From Nematostella vectensis (taxonomy: Eukaryota > Cnidaria > Anthozoa > Actiniaria > Edwardsiidae), in assembly GCF_932526225.1 (NCBI RefSeq), contig NC_064038.1, forward strand, positions 13,019,070-13,083,069: a stretch of 64,000 bases of DNA, read 5' to 3'. A model generated the notes under the pieces. The model was not told where the DNA came from, searched no databases, and saw only the letters and a program-made list of their open reading frames with translations. A program made the position numbers and the translations under genes. Each line of letters starts with the position of its first letter. The first letter of the stretch is position 1. Positions 42,201 through 53,927 of this stretch are shown here, in pieces.

Positions 42201-45200
42201 GCACCCGTAAAATGCCCCGCAAAACCTTTTTTTTAATTAGCTGACCCTGTTTAGGGTCCTGGAATCCGTTTTCGATGTGCATGTTGCGAACGGCCGCCAA
42301 GTATGTGCGAATAGTACCGTGCTTTACTCTACACGCGAGAAAGGTAACAAAATAGATAAGAGTACTCTCACTAGCTGGGAAAATGTCCCCGTGGCTGTCA
42401 AAAAGCCTATTCATGAGGCGAAGTCAATGAACTGTTTCTCGCCTGCGTGATAAGTTCGTTTGGTGTTGATAGCCAGGGCCTTATCAGCGTAGTGTTTTAC
42501 CTCGCGCGTTAGAGCGTCATTAGCGAAGGCGGGATGACACAAGGGGTCTGGTCCGCGGCCGGTGCGAGCTCTCTGAATCGTGCCATCTGAAACCGAGAAA
42601 GTGCATCAGAAAGGCCGTTGAAATGACCTGGTACGAAGCGACAACGCACAACAAAATTATGAGCCATGAAAATGCCTACAAAGTGACGCATAAGTGACAT
42701 AATCCTGGGCGCTTTTGAGTGACCTGTGTTGACAATGTGAACGACTGATTGATTGTCACACCAGAACTGAGTTCGCTTGCCCGAGAACTCGGGCTACTAC
42801 CATAGGAAATAATTCTTGCCATTCGATACTAATGCCTGTCTTTTTGGATATGGCGAGGTGAGGCGGCCATCGGCCTTGGAACCAGCGCCCAGAGAAGTAA
42901 CCGCCGAAACCGATACTACCGCTAGGGTCGGAATAGAGTTCCATATCCGGGCTGGTACGGATTTCTTCTTCGAGGAAGAAAGCTTTAGAGTTCCAGTTCT
43001 CCGTAAACTGCTGCCAAATTGCTAAATCCTGAAAAAAAACCGTGGCTCAATTTGACGTGATGAAATCGGTTATTTACCCGACGCGTGAGATCTATGATGC
43101 GCTGAAGGAAAGTTCTACCCGGAACAACAACGCGGCAGACGAATTGCAAAGTGCCGATTAAGGATTGAAGCTCTATGAGGCGAGCGGAACGCTTTCGCTT
43201 GAAATCCCGCAAGGAAGCTTTAAGACGTTCTAATTTATCTGAAGGTAAGCACGCCTCCATACGTAGGGTATCGAGCTCGATTCCCATGAATTCAAGTGTT
43301 GTACTAGGACCGATTGTTTTGGAAGCCACAACAGGGGCCCCCACTGAGATAAAGAATTTAAGCAGTCTTGTGAAACTCTCTAAACAACCTAGTTTAGATG
43401 ACTCCGCTACGAAGAAGTCATCCAATATATGAATAACATTACGAACGTTGTAATTATGTTTAAGAACCCACACTAGCGCTTCGGAGAGTTGATTAGATAA
43501 AAACGGCGTCGAGCGTAAACCAAAAGGCAAATATAAATCCACATAATAACGAGACTCCCAGCGCCCCCCAGTAAATTACAGTCGTTCGGGTGTATTGGAA
43601 TTAGACGAAACGCCGATTTGAGGTCGGTTTTTGCCATAAAGGCACCTTTGCCGAGTGAGGTGAGAATGCTAATAGCGTCGTCCACTCTAACGTACTGGAG
43701 TGAGTAAGAGTCTTTAGGAATTCCATCGTTTATGCTATCTCCCTTGGCGAAGGATGAATGATAAATAGTGCTTCAGTCGGCCGAATGTTTTTTTGGGCAC
43801 TACCCCAACTGGGTGGCAATACGAGCCTGCAATACGATCAAGTTTACCTCTTTTTCTATGTTTTTTGAAATTATCTCAGGGTGCTCCCGAGGTGAAAAAA
43901 GATTAGGTGAAACACGAGACGTTTGGGTGCCATCAAAACCAATGCGGGCACCGAAACGTAAAGAATTAAGTAGGGAAGTTAAGAATTCCCGATCTGGATG
44001 GGAAGATAGTTCCTGTTCTAGAAGATCTATTTTAATCGGTGTACTTATCGTTCCCTTCCTTTTACTGTGCAGCTGGGCGAACCAGAGCTTGGCTTCTGTT
44101 GCCTTGGCGCTGGCCTGCGGATGCGGAGATTTCGGCGCGACACTGGTGAGCGGGATGGGAGTCGGCGCATTTTTGGCAAACGTGGGGGTAGATGCAGGCT
44201 TGACGGGAACAGCCGGTGACTCGGTTGAAGTCGAAGCACACGTTGTTACGATGAATTCGCGGTGAACGGTGTGTGGCGAGGCGGTGTTGACCGGAAGGGC
44301 AGTCTCCGGAGCGATGGAAGGGGCTGGAACACGAAGCGCAGTGCGGTTTAGCCAGCCCGGCGAATGTTACCGTCCGCTGTTCAAGATTGACACGATCCCA
44401 GGGAATTGAGCAATCCTGAGCGACATAGCGGCGAAAGTTCTCATTGTATGTTAGCCACGCAAAACCCCGGTATTTTGCCACCACTGATGAAATGATCGCT
44501 TGGTGCTGGATCATCTCCCGGGCCCGTCTTGGAAATGCCGTGACGATCGCTAGCGCATACCGCGTGTATGCGATGACCCATTTATAGAAGGAGTCTATGC
44601 TCTGTCGTTTATTGCGCAAGAGCCTGACGCTCTCCGAGTTTTCGGCGAAACCAAGTTGGAATTCGGGCCCGGCGTGCGCAAGATTATCGGGGAGAAGGAG
44701 AGCAAAATCGATGTACTCACCCCGAGTAATCTTGCCCTCTAGTGCCTCGTCCAGTGATCGAGGCCCAAGGGAGACGCCGAGCCAGGAGTGCCTTCGCTTG
44801 CGACGACTGGTGGTGATGGAGGGTCCTGTTGTGGTGGTCGCCAACTTGCGAGAGCGTCGGACACAGTTTTCCGTATTACAGACAGCTGGGCTTCAGAAAA
44901 GCCGGTCGGATTCGTCGGATGACTGGTTGTCGGATCCGTCGGATTACTGGTGGGCGCTTGGCGCTCCCTTCTGCTACTCGGGGCTGAAGGTGAAGCCTCC
45001 TCACCGCCTCGAGTGGCTTGCCGGAGGCGATCTATTTGTTGCTGCCGTGTTCCACCAGAGGGCAGGTTGAGGGCTTGTAGTCGCAGACCAAGCACCTCGG
45101 TAGACAGGCGAGAAAACTCATCTCCTCCAGACAAACGCGAACGTTTAGGCATATTTTCCCGATTACAAATGTTTCTTTGCAGTACCCGTAGCTTATTAAG

Positions 45201-48200
45201 CGAAAAAGCTTTACTTTAGGTGTGGCGCTTTATATGGGTAGATAGCGACCAATAAGAATCAAGAACGAGTATAGTAAGGTATCTCACGTGAAAGATATTG
45301 AGTAATACCTGTGCTATCGTAGCATGATACGTGTACTCGTACGATATTATGAGTGACCTTTGAGCCTGGCTCCGGCTCCATTAACTGAAATTACCGTCCC
45401 TAGTGGTGACGGTAATTTTGGACCAATTTACCATTTGTCATTCGCCAATTGCACTGACAACCTTTTTGTGAAATAGTTGTATGCGTTTTACTTAGCTTGA
45501 TCAAATGCGCTATTAACTATATGAAATAAAAAAAAATACTGAAAATCGTTCAATTAATTAAAACCATATTGTGTCTTTAATACAGTGACGCCTCTAAAAA
45601 GAAGCCGCGTTGTATTGTAGAGCCTCACTGCAATACAAACAGCATGTGAATGCAAACGCACTTACCGATTTCGCATTTTGTTCCTTTGTACCCAGGCGGG
45701 CACGTGCAGTTAAATCCGTTCACCAAGTCCGCACAGGTGCCCCCATTTACACATGGATTGCTGGCGCATTCATTGATATCTACAAAAAGTGGGATGTGTA
45801 GATGCTGTAAGTTTTTATGTATAAGAAATTACAATGGGGTTAAAGCTAACCTTTACAGAATTTGAAAGAGTTTAGGAATGCAGAAGCATTAAAAGTAATT
45901 CATCTGTCTATCTATCTGAACAGTAGATGTTTGCGGTGGTAGTCATTCATTTTGTAAGAATTACAACCAACGTATCGATGTTTTTTTATGTCCACAGTTG
46001 CAGGGTTTATTGATATATGTACAAACATCACTTACCAATTTCGCATGTTGTACCATTGTATCCAGGCGGGCAGTTGCAGTTATATCCGTTCACCAAGTCA
46101 TTACAAGTACCACCGTTCAAACAAGGATTGCTAGCGCATTCATTGATGTCTACAAGGAGGCAAAAAAAAAAAAAAAAAATAAGGGAATGATTGTAGATTA
46201 CAATGTCTTAGATCTCCCCTTGAAGAACGGGTGTTCATGTTTATCGCTTCCTTAGGAAGTAGTGGCTTATGTTAATTGTAGCTAGAAATAAACAGTCTCA
46301 AAATAATCCACAGTCTTCACATCATTCGAAAAGACTATTCATCCCCCGTCACACCCCCCCCCAAAAAAAAAATGGTAGCTAGTGATACGAGAGAATATGC
46401 TATGGCATGTCACTATGACATGTAATAGAACGTTTTAGTGGTGGGGATTTAAATTGGTTAGAATTATCAATAATGTACCGAAAATTGAAACTGGAGCTCT
46501 TTAAAGAGTCCTTGTGCTCGGGTGAATCATTTTGGAGTACACAAGAAGATCCAAACTTCGCCGTCTTAAGGAAAACGATGATGATCAACCCGTCCCTTTT
46601 ACATTTAACTCATTCAAAAAACTATTTAAAAAAGGTTGCCCACCAGAGTCTATGTAAAGTAGCCCCCAGTGGTTTATGGGTATGTTTAATGACATAAATG
46701 TTGGTAACTGAAACCGAAGTAAATGTAAATAGGTCCATTACACTTATATGTTTATATGATACCCATGAAGCGATGCGGGTTAAATGCGTTTTCCGAGTGC
46801 AACATTATTTGAAACATCTCAGTTAATCAACGCTGGAACCTCGATATTTACAAGGATTGTACGAGCCAGACTCAACCAGAACCAGCTTAGAGAACAATTA
46901 CAGCGGAACTCAACAAGGACTTTGTGCGTAAATGTCCTTATAAACGAAGCGTCCTTGTTAAGCGGGCTGATTGGTTCTCATTTGAACCTTGAAAGCTGTC
47001 CCAATGACCAGGCGTTCTTAATAACCTAGTTTCCCAAACGGGGTTGCACAGTATTTTGTTTCAAGCGTTCATGTTATCACTCACCGATTTCGCACGTTGT
47101 TCCGTTGTACCCAGGCGGGCAGGTGCAGTTGTATCCATTCACCATGTCAGTACAAGTACCGCCATTTATACAAGGATTACTTGCGCATTCATCGATATCT
47201 GCACAAGTTACGATAAAATATCCTTGAATGTCATAAGCCACCTCCATAAGCCACCACCATCGGTTCTAAGACGATGTTTTCCCATAGGTTAAATTACTAA
47301 GATAATGCAACATAAATATATTCACACTAACATGGTACCTTCCTCACAAGGCAATTGGAGCTCCATGTAGCGTTCGTCATAAATACTTTTTTTTTCTTAA
47401 CGCTATTTAGACCGGGGGGTGGGCTTTTGAGGCCCCCAGCACCTTTGATCTGTAATAAGTTTTGAACTAGTAGGGCTAGAGCATTGAAATTTGATGACTT
47501 TTCCTAAGATTTATCTGGAATCAGTTTGGTGTAAACAAAATTTTGTGTACCCTGGTAACCATAGCAACCAAGTTTTGAGACATAGGTTTAATGAAAATCA
47601 GGCAAAACGCTTTAAGTCGTTAAGATCAACTATTAATACGACGTGATCAACATAAATCCATGTCATATAAACGCTTTATTAAAAGTTTTGAAAAAAAAAA
47701 CACAATAAAAAATTACATATCTATTTTAGGGGGAGGGGTGGTGTTTTTGTCAATTTTTGACCCTCTCGAAACAGTGCTTGTAGAAATATAAAAAAAACAT
47801 TCATATCCACCTGAAATCATAAATAACACTTGAAACGAAGATTAAATATTGTCAAAAAGCTTTAGATTTTGTCATCCAGTTTTTATTGATTAAAAAAAAT
47901 AAATGTTATTTAATCCAAGATGGCATTTAAATTTGACAAATCCTTTTAAATTCCTCTATTTTAAATAAAAAGTACAAAAAACATTTTTGGGAAAGATATT
48001 TAAATTATTTCTTTAATTAAGAGTCCATTTGCATACTTATGCTATATTAAAAGTGCCATGCCAATCAATGACGTCACATGTGTGATATATTGTTGTCATA
48101 GAAACAGTGTCACTAATAATATATGTCTACTGTAAGATAATAAGATAATCGAAAAAAGACATAAAGAAATACTAAATAAACAGGAATATTGCCCGTTTGT

Positions 48201-50877
48201 GTCAATATGTCAATATGACGTCATAATATCATTTTGTTCATTATATGTATCATATATATATCATTTTGTTCCTCTTTGTCAAATAATGATTCTTTGAAAA
48301 TTTGGTCATGATAGCTCCAAAGATTCAAAATTTACGGATGGGGGGCCGAAAGAGACCCCCACCCCCCCCCCCCCCCCTTCCTCCCCCCCCCCCCAGGTCA
48401 GAGGAATATCCCCAAAAAGACCGGTCTTAATAGGGTTAACCTTTCAAAGCCTAAGGCCTTTTAATTAGAGTTATAATATAACAGGTAACTTTGCCTGGCT
48501 AAATGCTTTGAATGTTAGTCTTTAGAGGATATAAGTACAGTGGAAAGAACCCCGTTTAAAGGGACACCGTTTGGAGGGATAAGACCTTGTCAAAAATCGG
48601 GTATCTTGCCATGATGCAAAGACTCACAAAAACTAGTAGTCGACCCTGCCAAATTTAAATTTTTTGATTGATACATTTATAATATATACAGTACTCCAAA
48701 TAAATATCCTTTTTTCCAAATAAATCAAATGCATGGGATATAATTGTGTTTAACTGATACCAGTCATCATCATCATCAACATCATTTTTATTTACAATTA
48801 AAAGTTGAATACTTTCTGTCCAAGCGGTTGTCATTATATACAATAGTTGAAAAAAAAACTTGCCTATTTCGCATCTTTGACCAGTAAATCCTGGAAGACA
48901 GGCGCACGTATAGTTATTGACTGCATCTGTGCAGGTTCCACCGTTCACGCATGGGCTGCTTGTGCATTCGTCAATATCTGAGGTAAAATACAGTGAATAT
49001 ATTTACATAAACATCAAACTCCAATGCAAATATAACATGGATAGCAATTTCAACAAGCTTTTTAAGGCAATCGAAAACTGAACACAACTTTTGAAATTTA
49101 CCTATTTCGCATCGTGTCCCGGTGTACCCTGCATTGCACACACATTCATAGCCATTTACTCTATCGGTGCATGTTCCTCCGTTATTACATGGACCGCTGT
49201 CACATTCGTTTATTTCTATAAAATAAAAACGAAACTTGAGAATAAGCTTTCTTTAATAAAAAGATTATCTCGCCACATAAGCTTGTAAAATACACACCTA
49301 TTTCGCAGTTTATTCCGTTGTATCCTGCTTCGCAAGTGCACGTGTATCCATCTCTTCTATCAACGCAGCTTCCGCCGTTTTGACATGGAGCGCTGGTGCA
49401 TTCTTTAATTTCTATAACCATCGAATTGTGTGATTTAAGTTAACGACAAAATTTTAGTGCGTGTAAACTTCTACTACAAACCTGACAAACAAAAACGCAT
49501 TTTCTCAATCGCACAACATCAGAAAAAAACCCTTCTTGACTTACGGTTGCGTTATGACAAAACTCTTCTACCTTCACGTGCTGTTCTTTGACAAGAAACA
49601 TTTCTATAGGTACTCCTCTTTCTTAACCGTCCCCTAAGAGGCTAAACGTTGGTTTACCTGTTTCACATCTTGTTCCAGTAAATCCCAACGGACATGTGCA
49701 TGCGAAAGAGTTGATTCCATCAACACACGTTCCGTTGTTGGTGCATGGGCTGCTTGCGCAGTCATCAACGTTAACTGGCAAGTATCACATTAGTCTTAAC
49801 ACATAATTCTATACAATATAGAAATTGTTTTTCTTTTTTTTTTGCTTTTTTATCGCTCTAGAGCTTTGCAAGTCCAGAGTTTCCCAAATAAACTTGCAGC
49901 AATTCCTGTTTACTACGATTTTGCTGGCAGCCAACTTAGATATGGAGCCTAGTCTCTAACGTTTTAGAATATCACAGGTCTCCCGCGAGCTCGCCCCAAG
50001 CTCTTTTTGACCATTTAGAAAAAACGACAGCCATTGATTGATATGTATCAGTCAGCTTTTTTTATGCTTTGTTGTTGCTTTTATCGCCGTTAATGCTGTC
50101 ACTATTGTCACCGGTATCGTTATTAATAAAGACATACCCTTGACTACAAACCTTCACAGTGCTCTCCAGTATAACCTGCGACGCATCGGCATCGGGATGT
50201 TAATGTCGAGCAATCAAACTCACAAGTGCCTCCATGGACGCATTTATTAGATGCACAAGCATTTACGAGGGTTGTGAACTTGGGGATAAGAAAACAAAAG
50301 GATACCTGCAGTTATGTTTTTTTTTGTAAAATCCTATAACGCACTGATTGGTAAAGACGATAATTTATAAAATATTTTTAAGTCTAATTTTCCCATCATA
50401 CTCTACTGATCTGTACTTGAACTCATCCAAATAAATACCTCGGTTTCCATAGCGCGATAAAGAAACACCAATAACTTTTTAAGAAATGCATTCATTTTCT
50501 GTCAAAAAAGCTCAAGGTACCTGAGGAGACCTCAGCTGCACGTACAGCCAGCCTTCTCTCGTAGCTAGGTCATCCGATATCTCGTTCTCCACCCCCTTAG
50601 CGTTCAATTGGCAGTCTCCTCGCTCGGCAAGAGACACGCCAAAGTTTACAGAAATACACCAGTCTTTTTGAAGACACCGCTGGCTACAACTGACCAGGCT
50701 TTGAGCCTCAAAGGTTTTGCTCACGTGCCCGTTAAGCACAAAGTTTTCCTTGGTGATTTTCGAGCCCATGGAGTGGATAGAAGTCGGACAGAAGGACTGC
50801 AAACTCATGTCTGATGCTGTTACCATAGTGCTGGGGTTGATGGCATACAGCAGGGAGATCACCATAAGTAGCTTCAT
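27218..50877 (-). CDS. Large secreted PAN/apple - 19 EGF - 3 pentraxin-like protein
   Basis: Complete 1,491-aa model. Exons in coding order: 50877-50521 (signal peptide, PAN/apple; start [13 protein letters not shown]), 50278-50152 (atypical EGF), then 18 calcium-binding EGF exons ending at 49774, 49411, 49215, 48977, 47198, 46149, 45779, 40662, 40319, 39894, 38852, 38483, 37050, 36711, 36290, 35160, 34109 and 33848. The first is 117 bp, the rest 114 bp, all phase 1-1. Three pentraxin/LamG-like domains follow in two exons each: 32790-32562 with 31293-30872, 29743-29518 with 28902-28478, 28155-27930 with 27626-27218. Lengths sum to 4,476 bp, in frame to the stop. EGF units read [16 protein letters not shown] and keep the C-x-D/N-x4-F/Y-x-C motif. 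Pentraxin cores read GWHHFCLxW. Extracellular calcium-dependent adhesion or lectin role is inferred. It resembles fibropellin-type EGF arrays and is paralogous to gene 16682-20591. Confidence 0.88.
30449..30666. mobile_element. MITE with about 45-bp inverted ends
   Basis: The left end reads AGTCTCCTTCGCAGCCCCCA then GCGGTCACAC and CGCTCCCCGC. The right end (about 30616-30665) is its reverse complement with small gaps. 218 bp, intronic, non-coding. Confidence 0.85.
30685..30830. mobile_element. MITE family C fragment
   Basis: Shares GTGTCGCGATAGGAAGGCAA, TCTGATTGGCTTAGAATAAA and AAAAACAAATCGATG with 31880-32050 and, inverted, with the left half of 56983-57282. Directly abuts the element ending at 30666. 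Confidence 0.75.
31880..32050. mobile_element. MITE family C, partial copy
   Basis: Contains CAGTGTCGCGACAGAAAGCC, GGCAAGAATCTGATTGGCTT and the terminal CGATACAACGGATTCGACAG. It is a one-ended copy of the family seen whole at 56983-57282. Confidence 0.75.
32051..32508. mobile_element. MITE family B, copy 2
   Basis: Begins AGTACGGTAAAACGAGCAG and ends CTGCTCGTATTACCGTACC. The interior matches 20911-21301. It sits immediately next to a family C fragment, within the intron between pentraxin exons. Confidence 0.82.
35430..39055. repeat. Segmental duplication unit 1 (five EGF exons)
   Basis: Matches unit 2 (39055-46360) over exons and introns. Exons starting 36177, 36598 and 36937 correspond to 39781, 40206 and 40549 (offsets 3,604-3,612). 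Exons 38370 and 38739 correspond to 45666 and 46036 (offsets 7,296-7,297). Intron sequence is near-identical, for example the stretch around GAGCTCTTTAAAGAGTCCTT at 35582, 39188 and 46494. Unit 1 carries the CRE/E-box minisatellite where unit 2 carries the transposon insertion. Confidence 0.9.
37160..38060. repeat. CRE/E-box minisatellite, about 140-156 bp unit
   Basis: Six diverged tandem units, each with one CACGTG E-box (about 37178, 37333, 37472, 37619, 37775, 37930). Each E-box is followed within about 15 bp by a TGACGTCA palindrome or near-match. About nine TGACGTCA sites in total. At about 37190 two fuse into a perfect 22-bp palindrome centred on ATCGAT. Intronic, in segmental unit 1 only. 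Confidence 0.88.
40956..41000 (-). pseudogene. Truncated EGF exon
   Basis: The first 45 plus-strand bases match the 3' part of the sister exons 36598-36711 and 40206-40319, including the splice donor and CCCAGGCGGGCACGTGCAGT. Homology then stops abruptly at about 41001, where transposon terminal sequence begins. The 5' two thirds and acceptor are missing, so it cannot be spliced in as an EGF exon. The gene frame is kept if it is skipped. Confidence 0.88.
41546..42414 (-). pseudogene. DIRS tyrosine recombinase (frameshifted)
   Basis: Two overlapping frames (42414-41800 and 41872-41546) form one recombinase with a frameshift near 41830. The N-terminal SAM-like domain includes [16 protein letters not shown]. 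The catalytic domain shows the first Arg in FLRCSEF, the Lys region KASKTD, H-x-x-R in [15 protein letters not shown] in place of the second His, and the tyrosine in YQLYVRTP. Phage-integrase family; would recombine a circular cDNA intermediate into DNA. Confidence 0.85.
42509..43685 (-). pseudogene. DIRS reverse transcriptase - RNase H (multiple frameshifts)
   Basis: RT blocks: [16 protein letters not shown] (43685 frame), [18 protein letters not shown] and the active-site variant HILDDFF (43542-42985), then the thumb [20 protein letters not shown]. RNase [17 protein letters not shown] and [12 protein letters not shown] (42944-42756), and a final part ending [16 protein letters not shown] (42700-42509). 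Frames shift near 43565 (G tract), 43030 (T tract) and 42780, so the polyprotein is dead. Confidence 0.85.
44062..45152 (-). pseudogene. DIRS gag-like protein (frameshifted)
   Basis: The N-terminal part starts [13 protein letters not shown] (45152) with a SAP-like helix pair ([20 protein letters not shown]). A one-base frame change between 44844 and 44739 leads to the second part. This ends in the cysteine-rich motif [13 protein letters not shown] followed by [13 protein letters not shown], characteristic of DIRS gag proteins. The shift could be mutation or programmed. Confidence 0.8.
47397..48440. mobile_element. About 1-kb inverted-repeat element
   Basis: The left end CTTAACGCTATTTAGACCGG is matched in inverse at the right (GACCGGTCTTAATAGGGTTA, about 48420-48440). 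The interior is AT-rich and non-coding with poly-C/G tracts at both ends. It fills most of the intron between EGF exons 47198-47085 and 48977-48864. Confidence 0.65.
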
Positions 50878-51244
50878 TTCTAAACAAATAAGAGTTTTCA
50901 AGTTATATAATCTAATTATATTATACCCAAATTTGATAAAAATAGCCCAAATCATTAAATCAGTTATTGAGGTTTTCTATTCGGGTGTTTCGGATCATTC
51001 AGTAGGCCGATGATGTTGGATACGCTTTTTTTTCTCTAAATTCTAGGATTTTTTAAAATAATAAACCACAATTTGAGCACTTTTATAGCTTTTTTGGGTC
51101 TTCTATTGTTATTACAATACGGCTATCTCGACATTCCTACCAGTAGAGTTACCGTTTGGTAACCTTTGAATATATTTTTGTCAATATGTTGAGCAAGTTT
51201 CTTTAGCTTTTTGGAGCTTTTGCAAGGCCCCAAACGTGTGCTGA

Positions 51245-51384
51245 CAGGGGTATAGCCAGGGGGGTGGCCTAGGGGGCCCGGGCCCCCCCTTTCAGCAGCC
51301 AAAAATACAGTAAATATATGAGCCATCTAAAATACATATGAAAATGCCTTAAAAGTCCCTTTTGGGGGACTGGCTACGCCGCTG
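51245..51384. mobile_element. hAT-like MITE
   Basis: 140 bp from CAGGGGTATAGCCAG to CTGGCTACGCCGCTG, imperfect inverted ends. Related GC-rich motifs (GGGCCCGGGCCCCC) appear at about 30007-30055. Confidence 0.7.
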
Positions 51385-53830
51385 GCTTAACCCACTGATC
51401 GAGAATGTTCCATCTTATTCAAAGTCTGTCACCTTTGAAATGATTTCTTAGACCGAACAAAACTTTAAGTATAGCGTTCGAATGCATTAGACACTGACTG
51501 CGAAGCACACTGGTTTAGCAAATAATCAATGATGGTCCTATTCCTTGATGTTTTGTTCTCTCAAAAGAATTACGATCTCGTTAATGATCACAAACCTTTG
51601 TTATTTGTCGCTTAAACTTGGCTTGCTCTGTTTGAGGAAGGCTAGTAAATTAAAGCAAGAATCTTCTTCCGATTTTATTATGACACAATTGTGATCAGAT
51701 TGAGGTTCCGAGGCCTGCATTGGTTCTCAATTTTTCTGATTCATTTTCTGACGTCACATATTTTCCAGAATATAACAGCTATATATCTATAACCTCAAGA
51801 ATATAGAGATAATAAATAAGAGAGATAATAAAGAGAAAATGAGAGCCCAGGAGCTAGGGTATAATTACCGATTTTGACGGTTCATCGCATAATTGGTTTA
51901 TTGCATTTTTTATGTTAAATGCCTGAAGCAGACTATAAATCTTGTTTAAAAAAACTGGTATTTTCTGGTAACCCCTTTTTTGCTCAAAAGATTTCGAAAA
52001 AAATACTCGAAAAAAAGTAAAAAGTAACATAAGGGGAAAGGGGAAATAAAAAAACACAATCAAAATACTTCCTTATTTATGGTTGGCGAATGACCTCTAA
52101 AATTGTCCAAATCTTGCAAAATATTATTGAAATCTCGAAGTGTCGAAGTTTTTGCACTCTTAGATTTTCTCCAGAGTCTCAACAAGGGCATTTCTTGATC
52201 ACGGACTCCGAAAAAAGAAATAAATATTGACGACGGAAAATCTCGCGTTGACCACCCACAATTTTTTATTTATTTTTCAGTTTATTCTATTTTTCCATGA
52301 CGCAGCAGTAATAATTTCTAAAACAGTAGAGAGTTTGCAGTATTACTAAAAGTTAATAGTACAATTAAAAGGCGTTGTGGTGGAAAATGAACAGGCTAAA
52401 TGCATTTAGCAATCTTCCTTCACCATTACCAAGAAAATAAAGACTTCCTTTTAAACCACGATCAACATCTGGTAAATATAATTATCATACCTGAAAATGC
52501 CGGTTGAGATTAGAAAAGAAAAGTGAATATCATTTTTCTAGCGGTTCGACTGATATAAAACTCCCCTCCCCCTCCCCCCGCCAAAAACACACAGAAACGC
52601 ACTCCAAAATAAATATTATTTTATCCCGACATATGCGCATCCTGTATTAGAATACTAAAAGATTTATATATCGCAAAGTGATTTATATATCGCAATGCTA
52701 TCGGGATTATTCTTATTTCTTGCCAGACTTACTTGTTGCTAGACAGCTCTTCTTTAAGATTTAGCTATACTACCTCAAGCCCAGACTTCATGTGATCAAT
52801 AGCCTCGGCTAGCAACTTCAGATGGATTCTAAAAAACATTGATCTGACCAGTATTTTTACAATGGTGATCTATCACTTCCGTTAGACCAAGTTTTTATCG
52901 AGATCTATATGTCGTGCACAAAAGCATAACTTCCCAACGTCAATAATACAAGTCGGGGATAAATAATAGCGTGATTATATAGAGGAAATATACGTTGCTG
53001 TATAACGCCGCACAATGTGGACTTTTGTAAAGTATCTGAGGCTTAGAAACGTAATCGCTCGATTGATTCGTCAATGGTTACTGCATTAGAACACAATCGA
53101 GCTTAAAAAAAACACCACCACCACAGGAACCCCAAATTACCCATCACCGAGGTTTGTTAAAGCTGTTACAGTTTGACTGGTTTGAGCGTTTGCCTTCAAA
53201 AGATCACGTGAACGAAGTAGGGCAACGGAGAAATAGGATGAAGATTCCTCGAATTTCGGATTTTGAGTTGGATATAGAAAAAAAAAAAAGAAATATGAGG
53301 GGCAGATAATAAAAGAGAGTGTTATTTATGATAATTTGTGGTGAAGCTTCTCTAAACCACATGCTGCTCTGAATTAAGCAAATACTTCCTATTAACAGCA
53401 TTTTCTTTCAACATAGTGTAGTCGATATCATCCGGACTAGAAGGTCAAACAAACCGCTTCAAAGTGTTGGTACCGCCAAGTAAACGGTTCTCGCTTACAC
53501 GCACTTGATAATGATTTGGGAAATTCAAAGTTGTTGGCTTTATTTAAAAATTAGGTTCTACCATGTCTCCATTTGTTAAATTTAAAGTGTAAAATTTGCA
53601 GGTTATTTTGCACATTGGTGTAACACGAGTTCAATTGCTAAAGGGTATTTAATAAAGTGTTAAGAAAAAACAAAAAAAAAACGCCAAAAAGTCGTTACAG
53701 TAGCTGTGCTAATATGAACTTCATCAAGATGGCCAAGTGAAGATAAATGGGGGAGCCTAAATGGGGTTTGACTCCAAGAAAACCTCATTTCTCTTTCTTC
53801 TTGCATTACCAATAGCGGATGTGAACTGGG

Positions 53831-53861
<31 letters not shown>

Positions 53862-53871
53862 GATCACGTGC

Positions 53872-53927
<56 letters not shown>

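Larger units (their letters stand above)
41200..45410 (-). mobile_element. DIRS-order tyrosine-recombinase retrotransposon (decayed)
   Basis: About 4.2 kb encoding, in order on the minus strand, a gag-like protein, reverse transcriptase with RNase H, and a tyrosine recombinase. This is the gene set of DIRS elements, which integrate through a recombinase instead of a DDE integrase. Each coding region is broken by frameshifts, so this copy is inactive. Exact ends were not resolved; higher GC than flanking introns marks its limits. Confidence 0.82.
41001..45485. mobile_element. Inverted-repeat transposon hosting a DIRS insertion
   Basis: The left end (about 41008-41055) holds AATTGTCAGTGCTAATGGCG and GGCAAATGGCA. 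The right end (about 45428-45485) is a diverged reverse complement (ACCATTTGTCATTCGCCAAT, then TGCACTGACAAC). A copy of the right end is present at 38138-38195 in unit 1. TTAATTTTACGAATAATTA at 41176 also recurs at 38112. An older MITE-type element later received the DIRS element. Confidence 0.65.
39055..46360. repeat. Segmental duplication unit 2 (five intact and one broken EGF exon)
   Basis: Second copy of the 3.6-kb unit, enlarged to 7.3 kb by the insertion at 41001-45485. A partial third copy of the unit's start continues at about 46360-46590. Confidence 0.88.

Noticed and set aside
41546-42414. Phage or bacterial integrase from horizontal transfer
   Set aside because: It is followed upstream by RT-RNase H and a DIRS-type gag, so it belongs to a eukaryotic DIRS retrotransposon.
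43768-45070. Plus-strand open frames of 165 and 157 codons
   Set aside because: Antisense shadows of the GC-richer DIRS gag and RT region; composition only.
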